Assembly: GCA_949316235.1 (NCBI GenBank)
Contig: OX438743.1
Coordinates: 32,333,242-32,397,241 of the forward strand
Length of the DNA stretch: 64,000 nt
From: Oegoconia quadripuncta
Taxonomy: Eukaryota > Arthropoda > Insecta > Lepidoptera > Autostichidae
Direction: 5' to 3'
Part shown: positions 47,601 through 59,600 of the stretch, in pieces
Layout of the letters: every line of letters starts with the position of its first letter
Numbering within the stretch: the first letter of the stretch is position 1
The notes under the pieces: generated by a model
The model's input: the letters and a program-made list of their open reading frames with translations, nothing else
The model's database searches: none
Told to the model about the DNA's origin: nothing
Translations under genes and position numbers: made by a program

Positions 47601-50600
47601 GGTTTTTCGCTGCTAAAAACAGTGCTCGTGTATCCAGTCTTCGAAGTGCATTTTAGATTCTTTGCTCGGGATTTGATGCGTTTGTCGGGGAGTTCCACTT
47701 TAATGTGGTTTACACCGTACAGAAATAAATGGGTAAATAATAATTACTCTCTAAGTAGAGATAATAGATGAGTGGAGATTAATGAAGTAAATTCATAGAG
47801 CAAATTGTATTGGAATTGGTAGAGACGGAACGGTTCGACGTTTGACAACATGTCTTGATCAAATTGAGGAATTGTTGAAATCATTGAGCCTGTACGAAGC
47901 TATTGATGAGACAGAAGTATATCAGAATTCTTTATATCATCTGTGTTTTTTTATAATAACTGGAGACACGTTTAAGCACAATCTCAGCTGATGGAAAGTG
48001 ACGATGTGGCCGAAGATGAAACACGCGATCTCAGTAGATGCCTATTCACCCTGCTCTTGAAGATCGCAAGGTTGTAGGATTCATTATCATTATCTAACAT
48101 TACTATTTCACAATGTACCTATTTCTTTGTGGTGAGATAATAAATATTTTTATTATTATTATTATTATTATTCAGGAAAGACTGACGATAAATTACGAGA
48201 ACATTTTAAAATTTGATCATAATATTTTTTGGAAATAAGATATGAATTATTTTTAAAACGTAGAACAAACTTTGTGACCATTTGTGTAATTGGAGTGGAG
48301 TGGATGTGAGTGGTTTTCAATATAAAAACTCATTGACTGCAGGTAGCAAACAAGGCAAACGCTATCGCGTCTGCGATGATTCCACTAATGCCGCGGAAGT
48401 CTTTATTACAATACACGTTGGCAAGTCATGATACGAGGAGGTCGATTGGTTCCAAGAATGTGTAAGTACCACGCAATTTGTACACTTAAAACAAAATCCT
48501 CTTTCATGACTTCAGTGAAAGGTTATTTTCCTTACGGAAACCTTATTTTGGAAGGTACACTCATATAACGGTTTTATTCATATCGACGACGGAAAACAAT
48601 AAGGGCGTAACCCTTGCAAACCTAACTTTACACCAAAGCAAAAAAACATAAAAAAATGGGAATTCTATCATTATTTTTTTAACTGTAAGTCGTGTGAAGG
48701 TAATTTTTAGACCATAACTATAAAATAAAAATCTGTATTTAATAACCATTAAATGGTCCATAAATCAATAGTTTCCTATTGCTAGATCTAGGGTTTTTTC
48801 GAGTTACAGCCATTGTCTACAGAAATTACAGACCTCAAAAATGTAATATCTTGACAAGATGTTTATACTGAATAAGAAAATTATAACACATTCGCCGACC
48901 TCGAGAAGATCGTAACTACTTTTCGTTTTAATTTGCTATTAGGAAGGGTGTGTAAGCAAGTTCATAATACATACAGTGACTAGAAAATTGTTCGTAATTA
49001 AACTTCTAGAAACCCAACGTCGTAAGCTTTTCTGAACATAAATTTATTGAACTTATATACCTACCTACATGGTAAATCGTATTTTACTCTGCAATACCCA
49101 TGACACAATTTGTTGAGAACGGACTTCAATAGATAGGTATACATTATGTGGGTAAACATTAAAAACTTTTATCTTAAAACAACAGCAAATATTATAATCT
49201 ATATAATTTTTTATCTCTAGGAGTTCAAACGTCAACAGTATCTAGAGATTGATTATGATTTCAACAGACAGGTACTTATTGGAATACACTTAAGTACCTG
49301 TTTAAATAAGATTCATAATAATAACATGAGGTCAATAACTATAATTTGTGTGTTAACTAAAATATTATCAAAAACACTTATAAGGTATTATACTAATTAT
49401 AACTACATCTTTTTATATCCTTTTTGTTTTTGTAGCAGTATGGCGTTCTGCACGTGGTTTACAAGCAAGAAATACTCCAGCGTACCGAAAGTGAACGTTG
49501 ACACTCGTATAGTAATAGCGGGAGCTTCTAGAACTGCGCAGGCATTTCTGAACACCTTACTTTTCCAGTATGTATACCCATTTCTGTATTGCTCATAAAA
49601 ATCGAAGCAAACCCATAGAGTACTAAATTCAAAACTTAGAATATATACCTACTTAATTTTTTCTCCGTGAACTTTCTAAGAAATTGTTCAGACAATTATG
49701 TCTATTACGAGTACACGTTGGAGACGAGGTTTCCAAGGTCATCTTCAGTCAGATACTGCTTCTTAGTAGACCGCTCATTCAGTTTCAGCAAATATTGTTA
49801 CCTATTTGGTTTCTATATTAGGGGTACCAATAGCTAAACAGCATTGTTAATATTGTTAGACATTGTGCGGGAGCCTTAGATGGGGGTTTCAGGTGAGCAC
49901 GCTTCCACATTACCCGGGATTGAGATCAGATGCTAACACGTGGTGCAAAAAAAACCTGTATTTGCATTCCCCATCAGGGTTTTTTCAAAAGCACACTTTT
50001 TGACTCAACAAATGATGTGTTCTATGATTAGGTCTGTTTTTTAATGAGAAGCTACTATATTGTGGTCCCACTCCCACCCTGTAATTCAATAAAATTTTGA
50101 ATTAACATTACCGTTTGGTACTTTCCACTATGTAAACTTTATGAATTCTAACTATTCCTATCTGCACGTACCGTAATTATTCGTAGGTAGGTTTTGTTGT
50201 GTTATCATCTCTTTACATTTTGTTTTGTAGTCTATAGCTAAGGCACAGGCTCATAAGGTGGTGACTATACATCCTCTGCCATTTTATAGTGAAACTTCAT
50301 CTTATCTGCCACACGGCCCACTGAGAACATGTGGTATCTCCGATTTAATTAATTAATAAAATTAATATTTACAAACAAGACACTACCATCACTTTGACTG
50401 AACTTGATGGTGATGACGCCAAGATGATGACGTCTCTGCTATTGTTTTATATTTACAGACGAAATGAAATATTTCACAACAACAACAGAACATGCAAATA
50501 CTAACAATATTCTATGTTTAGATGCTATATTTGTTATACACGGCCTCTATTGTTGATAAGTTGATTCTACTGAAGTCGGTTTTCCAGCGAAACCTCGACC

Positions 50601-53600
50601 TACCTGACATATACGAACGTGACACTAGTGTCGCCATACGGGCTGCCCTACGTGCGACACGCCAATCCCGTCGCCGAGATGATGTTCCCGCGATTCAGGA
50701 CCAGCTCTGATAGATACCTCAAGAGTACACCGTATACCTATTACGTGAACATTGTACAGGGTACCATGGTCGATATTGATCCGTAAGAACATTGCAGATA
50801 ACTTATACCTAATTCTTATTGTACTTCAAACAAACATACGGATAATCTTGAACTATCGGCACTTATTTTTAAATATCGTTCCTGATATTTTTTTATACTG
50901 GATGAGGTTTTTTACCGTAAGGAGAAAAATAGGGCATATAGGAAAGTGAAATAGGAGGTATACTTAGTTTAATTTATTTTTTTTGAACCGTCTTCGACGC
51001 ACGCGCCGGCCGGGGATGCGACTGGCGGGATTCGTAGGGTTCCTATCATGCGAAATTTATTTGGACCTAATATTTTCTCCAACTTTTTAAAATTTATTTA
51101 ATTTAATGATGTAATTATGTGGAATACGCTATCAACGCGATCCTCAAATGAAATAACGGTTTACGCGATGATGGTTTTGAAAAAAAGTTAAACTACCTAT
51201 GGCAATACTTTCTATTCCACTTACTTAATATGTCCTATTTTTTCCTTACGGTAAAAAAACTCATCCAGTATGTTTTATTCGCAGTAACTACTATATTTTT
51301 CCAAACACAATTTACAGGCAAGAACGATATATAAAATTGGAAAATGGTAGTAAATATTATTACGATTATTTGTTCATACTTATTGGCAAACAATATCAAC
51401 ATCCAGAGTACATGGAGACCCTACTGGAAAAAGAGAAACAAATTCTGTGAGTATTTTTATAATCGATTTGGTTTTAGCATGTAGGAAACAGAATTGAACC
51501 AATGCGTGTCTTCTCGTGAGTGTCGCATTGACGACTAACCGCGACCACGACGACCAAGAATGGATGTTGCAAACCATAAATAGATACGAAATCTATTTAC
51601 TGGCGTAATACCGAAAACTTGTATAGACTTCGAAACTATTTAGTGAAGTAGACAGAGAGGATACTTACAAAAACAGAAGCTTAGCGAAGTTATAAACAAA
51701 CATACAACTGATAAATAACAGAAAATAACAAAAATGTCGACAACCCATAATACTTATATATATTGTTGTTATAATAGAAATAAATATAATATTGAATGTA
51801 GGGCTACGTTTTAATTAGACAGAAACATGTTATTCAGTAATCTATCTAACTGCATAACACATTTTCAGAAGTGCCAATCCTCCTCCTTACATCCGTTTAG
51901 ACGTGCCCCGCTACATCGAAACCGAACCACAGACTACGGACTATGACACCCCTGAAAACGTGTTCATTATCAACAGCATAGCGGAGGCGAACAAAGCGCT
52001 CAACTTTGTAAAGGCCCTGTTTTGGCAAGACGATAACTGTAAGTAGTTTTATTTTTGCGAGCATCTGAACTCTACAGGTGGTGAATTTGAATTCGTGTAA
52101 TTCCCATTAAAGGTACTTATAAAGTACTTACACCGTTTAAAGGTAGATCGGTTAATTTGTATGGGTATTCGATTTTTTTTTATCGAATTCGACTATGGTA
52201 GCCTGGGGGAAAGTTGCTCGTAATCAACTCTTGACTACGAACCACCAGTTAACTGGAACTACACGAATTCAAATTCAGCCTATATTCTAACATATCAGAT
52301 AAAGGCTTTCATAGAATCTCGCGCTCTAAAGGCCGGCCTAAACTGTAATTACTAAGTCTTGGGTCCGGCGACGACTCTCAGAAAGACCCGAGGCTTCTTT
52401 GGAGACAGCTAAATGAAGATGAGTCCGAAATTTTATGAGTATCAGGTTTCCTCTCCACACTACTCCTACTGTAACTTTATAGCTAAGCATAATCTAGGAT
52501 CGGTGCGTCGGTGGTTCAGTGCTTCCAATGGGAGGTCCGGGTTCGATTCCGAGGCAGGCCATGTACCAATGAGTTATTAAATTTAATTACTTATGTGTAT
52601 TTATCCGACTGCTCTTAAAACGGTGAAGGAAAACATCGCGAGGAAACCTGCATGTCTGAGAAATAATAATTTAATGACATGTGAAATCCGCAACCCGCAT
52701 TGGGCATCGTGGTCGACTATGACCCATACTCCTTTATTACACGACTGGCTGACGATGATGATGATGATAGGCTAGGATCAACAGGTATCAAAGGTAGACT
52801 GTGACTGTTGCTACCTTGAATCGCACTATTTAATGAAAAAAATAGGACGTGTAAGTAGGAAAACAGGTATCCCACTGCACCCATGGACAAATAGGAGTGT
52901 AGCCAATGAAATGCAAAATGGCACCAGCGGCAACCCTATGAGAAAGGAGGATACTAAAGGAGGTAGTTTACATCCATCTTCTATCATATTGCCATTTTTC
53001 ACATTACAAACTTTTGTATCCTAGTTAAAGTGTTGGTATACGGTGCAACGATACACGCGTACTGCTGCGTATCGGCGCTAGTTGAGATGAAAGTGCCGCC
53101 CTCAAATATTGTATTCATCGAGCCCTTCCCTCCCGAAGACGTCACCAAGCCGAGAGTACCCGCCTTTTGTAACTTCAATGTTAGTACATTTATAAGTTTA
53201 CGTACGCACAGAGATAAATTCCTTCAGCCGCCTCCGAGGATCAATTTTATTTTTAAAATAGGTAAGCCGCAATGGGATCTGATTTTTCCCATATACGTTG
53301 GGGTTCCGGGTCAGCACGCATCCATTTAGGCATCATCTTCACTTAACATCAGAAGTAATCAGTAATTTATCCCCCTCCGTGGCTGAATGTAAACAACAGG
53401 GTTTACGAATCGTACTCGGTTTGGTTGGTGGTAGTTGGTAGGTCTTTTAAATGTCCGTCTGGCTAGCTACCACTATCTTACCTAAGTCTGTCTTCAAAAT
53501 AAGATGGGGTTTCCGAGTCCTTCCACCTTCGGCCTCATCTTCACTTAACATCAGGGTGTGATAAAGGTCAAGAGCTAATCCGTTGTGAATAAAAAAATTG

Positions 53601-56600
53601 AGGTCATATCTATGAAATGAAAATCGACAGTGGTGCTACTCCAGTAAATAATATATATAATAATTTTTGACTGGTGACTCCACTCCTGATTACGAACAAC
53701 TTTCCACTAGGAACCATTGCCGAATTCAACCGAAAATTATTGGACTTCCATACTAAAGGTGGTTTCAGAATGGTTTACTTTGTATGGGTAATCGAAAATG
53801 TTTTGATCGAATTCGACTATGGTTCCTTGAGGAAAGTTGTTCGTAATCAGGAGTGGAGTCACCAGTTAATGGGAATTACACGAATTCAAATTCACCCTGT
53901 ATACTACGTAACTTACATTATGTGATAGCCATACCTACATCACTGATTAATATAGTATACTAAACCTACATGTAAATATTAGTAAAATATGTTCTTAGAC
54001 ATTAAAATAAAAATAAAAACGAATAACTTTTTTGCATAACGGGTTGGTACTTGACCTCAATCACACCTGATGTTAAGTGAAGATGAGGTCGAAGATGGAA
54101 GCGTACTGACCCGGAAACCCCAACACATTTTGGGAACTGGCTATCTTATCTCTGACAACCGGAATACGACAATGCTATTAACATTGCTGCTTGGCGGCAG
54201 ATTTACATAAGATGGTGGTAGCTAGCCAGGCGGACATTTAAAATGCCCTACCACCAACCAAACCGAGTACTTAAACATGTACCCCGCTGGGGATCGAACC
54301 CGCGACCTCTGAATCGGAAACCCAATGTTGTTTACATTGAGCCACGGAGGCGATTAACAGAAACGATTGCCAACGATCGCTCTAGGAACGCTTGTGTAGA
54401 AGAGATCGATATTGAAGTGGTCATTATAACAGTTTGTTGAAAAATTAAAATGGATGGAGTGGCTGCAAATTTTTTTACGATTTTAAGTTATATGAGTACC
54501 ACAAAACTATTTGCAATTAGTTTTAAATATTGGAATCTAAATCAACTATAGGTTGACATTCTTATTTTTCCCTGTTAAGGCGTTGTGTATGTTTATGAGA
54601 TTGGGTGGCAGCGCAGTTGACTGTCATTTCGTGTCCCCTCAACCCTATAAAAAGGAACACATCCACTAGATATTTGCCATATCTTGTATCATAATTTATT
54701 TTTACCTATCTATAACAGGTGGACCAAACCATTAGAGAAGTGCTGGACACCTTAAATATAACTGTCCACCGTGCGACCTACTTCTCATCATGGACGTGTG
54801 ATGAATACGATAACTTTGTTACCCATGTGGATTTCTTGTCGTATTTTCAAGCTGTAAGGCTTGAGTGTAATGCGTTCTTCTACTACGGGAAACGTGGTAT
54901 TAGTCCTCATGCCTTTGTTGGTAAGAAAATTATGTGAATATGTCGTCCATGAACTTTATAACAGAGAAGCTGTAAATAAAATTGTTGCCTTTTATTGAAA
55001 GGTTTTATTCTTGTACATTCGGCTTTAAGGTCATATCAAAACGATATCATTTTTTTTAACAATCTTTCGTATGTAAGTTGCCAGTTTCAAAATTCGCTAA
55101 TAAAGTTAGAACTGAAGAAGCTGAAACTTTGCATACTCATTCAGTTCTAATGACAATGTAGTATTTATGTGATATACATGAATTGATGCTGCAGCTAGAA
55201 TCGTTCCCTCACGAGGGGAAACTCCTTAGTCTTAGTAGGTTGGTAGTAGCGCATTTTTAAATGTCCACCATATTACGGAAATCCGCCGTTAAGCAGCAAT
55301 GCTGGTAGCTTTGTTGTGTGCGGCTGTGTTAGTTAAGATAGCCAGTCTTCCAAATTAGATCAGATTTCCTTATGAACGTGAGGTATAAATGAGGTTAGCT
55401 CGTTGTCCGCAAAAAAACTTTTTTTTAATAGAGTCTAAGGTCGAGATTTAAATGTTTCAATATGGTTCTAACCTTCCTATTCTTTACGTACAGCTCTAAA
55501 TAAATGCGGTATCGCATACGACGGAGGGATCCTCATAGATCACCAGTTCAGGACAAAGGATCCGAATATATATGCGGCGGGTCCGGCCACCAGATACTAC
55601 CGTCGGTACTTCGCCGACTCCGAGCGGCAGAAGTACTACGATTCTTATGAAGTTGGCAAAAGGGTAGGTTCTACAAGGAACCATAGCCGAATTCAGCTGA
55701 AAATTCTTGGACTTCCATTGATTTCAGAATAGTTTACTTTGTATGGATAATCCTTTCTTCCGTCCTTGGGGAAAGTTGTTCGTAATCAAGAGTGGAGTCG
55801 TCAGTAAACGGGAATTATGTGAATTCAATTTCACCTTCTATAAATATATTTATATTCACAAACATTTACCCCTAAACTTAACTAAACTTGAAAACTTGAA
55901 AGGCATGGTCACCTACTAGACCAATCGGCAATCCAGAATTTGTAAATACCTTCCTGAGATAGCTATTTTTGCAGATATAGAATTTTTAATTATCTACGTG
56001 TGTACCGTATTTGGTATGGAAACAATAATTTCGTGTATGCACCTTCTGTTGTATGCTCTGTCACGTATACAAACCTTTTTTATAGAACAATTGGTAACCA
56101 TGGCTAATCCCGCCTTGTGGATATCTGTCAATCAAGTACACTAGGTATAATAAATATACAACATGGTTAGTCTTATACATATTTTCGAAAATTTTTGCTA
56201 TTTAACAATCATATTTAATATACAAAATACAAAAAGTAACAATTCCCATATGTTTTAATTTAGACAGTATGAATCTACCCATTCACATCAGAATACAAAT
56301 TACACACATTTTACATTGACATTTGTTGAATTAACTGATTATAAAAAATTATGTAATAATTATATTTCTTAATATAACCGAGTGCTTCACGACAGAGTAG
56401 AATAGGACCAGCCTGTCACTTCCCATTGGGCGTCGTAAAAGGTAACTCATAGAGTCATCGTGAGCATCGTGATCAGGGCAAACCCTCCTTTGGAAAGCGA
56501 TGCAAATTACGGCATGGGAGAGACTTATGTCCTATAGTAGTCTGTTACAGGCCGATGATGATGATATTTCTAAAATTATAATCGCCTCTCTCACCTATCT

Positions 56601-59600
56601 TCTATTTCATTCTTCTTGGCTTCTAAGTATATTTTAAAAGTATTATCTACTATTCTAGTTAGGAGAACAGATAAGTCGTGAACTGGATCCCCTGTTCAGA
56701 GAGCCAACATACGACAAATTACCCAAAACGAAGACGAAGACCGTCAGTTTTGCTGCCAGCCGTTTACCAACAGGAACATTTGACGATTCCATTGATAGCA
56801 GTATATCTTCGTAAGTGAAGGATTTATATTGTACTTCCCTATATACATACATTATAGCGAGTCTCTTCCTTTTAGATGTCATAATAGGTGACTAAAGTAT
56901 CATGAGCTAACCGCATAGATCAGTGATTCATCACCATCATATCAGTCACAGGAAGTTCACTCGTGACATATATCTCCCTTAAAGATGTCCAGAGCGATCA
57001 GTTGGAAGCGGCCTGCATCCACCGCCTTGCCGTGACTTTTGATTGGCCAGCGTCAATGGTACGGATTGTCAAAAATTTGCAATAGCCAACTCATCTGCCC
57101 AGCAGCGTGGCGAAAGGGGCAGGTGCTTTGCATAGAAAACGATGCGATGCGAAATGGATTACATTACAATCTGTTTAACGTAAATTTTTCTAAAATAATA
57201 AGTTCTATTTGATCTTTGATATTGATTTGATAGTTTGAGAATAATAAGTAATTACTTTGACCAAGTGAAAGAAAAGGTGAATGTCGTGTCCTACCAAGAG
57301 GTTCAAACAAGGGCGGAAAATAGAGAAAAATGGTCGTTCCTCCACCGACAAGAGCTTACCTCTTAAATTGAAGAAGATTTGATCACCTTGGCTAGTGAAC
57401 CCTATTGGCATATATAATTTGGAAGTTATGACTGTACTTCTTTGGTATTTTATTTTCAAGTCCATTTACAATGAATCGCGATCCTGTTGAAGGTATGAAT
57501 CGGAAAAGGCAATCGAGTGGCGACTTCCTGAGCTAAAAAGGCCTTTAGTGTGGCATTGCGTGTTGCCTGGGAATTTACAATATTTGGAAGTGCGCTCCCC
57601 AGGAATGAAAGTGCCTCATCATTATGTACAATCCTTGCAGTATAATGTAAGCTGAGATTTTGTCCACATATAAAATTTAATATGTATGAAATGAACCGCT
57701 GACAAGACGTATACGCAATAAAATTCACAAAGTAGAATTCAGCTATTTTGACAATATGAAAAAACTGTGATGAAATAGTGTCAAATAGTATCCAAAGGAA
57801 AAAAAATTGTACCACTATACAGGGCGTCCCAAAGTTATGGGACATGAAGGGGAAGTACCTTAAATATCGTAGATAGTGAATTTTGCTCAAAGAAGACTTT
57901 ATGTTATTTTTAAAAGTTAGTAATTCTGCATTCATAGATTTTCTAAAAATTATTTGCTTCGGCTGGGAATCGAACCGACTCAAATGTGAAAAAAAAAACA
58001 CCCTACTTTTATGATGCCAATCGAAAGAATAGCTAAAAAATAATAACTCTGCCTAAGTAACATAGTATTTTAAAAGAAAGGAACAACGTGAAATTAATCA
58101 TTTTAATCAAATAAAAAACATACATGAAACTGCCGTAGTCAATTAAGTAGGTATTTTTTTGTAAATTAATTAATTAAATGCTCAAAATGTGATCCCTCTT
58201 GTCTTACGCAAATCGCCAATCTTTTAATGAGCCCGCTGCCTGTTGATTTTCTAATCATTTTATGGTGAACACTCGATGTGATATGGCACAATTCTGTTTG
58301 CAACTCGCCTACGTTCTCGTATCGCTTTTTGTATAGCATATCTTTCACGTATCCCCAAAAGAAGAAATCTAATCATTTTATGTTGTTCCTTTCTTTTAAA
58401 ATACTATGTTACTTAGGCAGAGTTATTATTTTTTAGCTATTCTTTCGATTGGCATCATAAAAGTAGGGTGTTTTTTTTTTCACATTTGAGTCGGTTCGAT
58501 TCCCAGCCGAAGCAAATAATTTTTAGAAAATCTATGAATGCAGAATTACTAACTTTTAAAAATAACATAAAGTCTTCTTTGAGCAAAATTCACTATCTAC
58601 GATATTTAAGGTACTTCCCCTTCATGTCCCATAACTTTGGGACGCCCTGTATAGTTTAAGAGTTATTCAATATTTTAAATCAGCATTCTGACGTAACATG
58701 TTACTGGAATCATTATTCTCATACGCAGAGACTGCTTTATCTATGATCATTGTTTATACTCCAAAAAGCTGTGCAAAAATAGTGCCACCGAAATGTACAA
58801 GTCCCATAAATAGTACTTCAAAAACAACGAAGTTCTTTAGATGTCCTTGTGAAAAGGGGCAGCGTAAAGAACGGACTTTTTGTTGGCCGGACAAAATACC
58901 AAATCTGACCATATGTAACCGAGAATAAAATCAGTCGTTTGCACTGCTCTTTGTCACAAAGACACTAAATAAATTCATTGTATTTTGGGGTGGTTGGTCT
59001 GTGTATTTGAAGACTATTTGTGGGACAGCCGTCTGGTATAATCAGTGAGATGAATGCTTAGGTGATCGTACAGAAGACATATTTGCTTGTACCAGATACT
59101 CTGCTGCTCGAAACAGGTTGGTTAATGTTCGAAAACTCAAACGTTTCTGAACTTTAAGAGTCCCATAAACATCATTCCGTCGCATTGAAAGTCAACAATA
59201 TGAACGTGATAGCATGATATTTGCTTGCTTGCTTGCTTGCTATGATTGCGACATACAACAGCACCCAATACCTAACATCATTACTCATACCTAATAAAAC
59301 ATCTCATTAAAGGAAATGACTTCTCTTCGTGCAAAGGACATTTAAAAATTATGTTATGGGTATGACAGTAAACCAGCGCTGAGCTTGTACGAGTATAAGC
59401 TGACATTTATCTGAGTGTTCTGTTATTTTATTTGTCTAATCTAACAATTGTTGTATATATGTCAAAGTGGCGAATAACCACTCATCTTCACTTAACATCA
59501 GGTGTGATGGAGGTCAAGTGCTAACCCGTTGTACATAAAAAACACTGTTTCTTTCTTTCTTAACCTAATGTTGCTTACTTATGCAACGGACGCTGTTTCA

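Noticed and set aside
57456..58001. 181-codon minus-strand open frame
   Set aside because: Its C-terminal half is antisense to CFAP61 exon 57493-57646 and its N-terminal half is the inverted arm of the deleted mariner, mirrored at 58468-58659.
59370..59400. CFAP61 exon beginning after GGGTATGACAG
   Set aside because: Stops soon and has no donor in phase; the exon at 57493-57646 fills the gap correctly.
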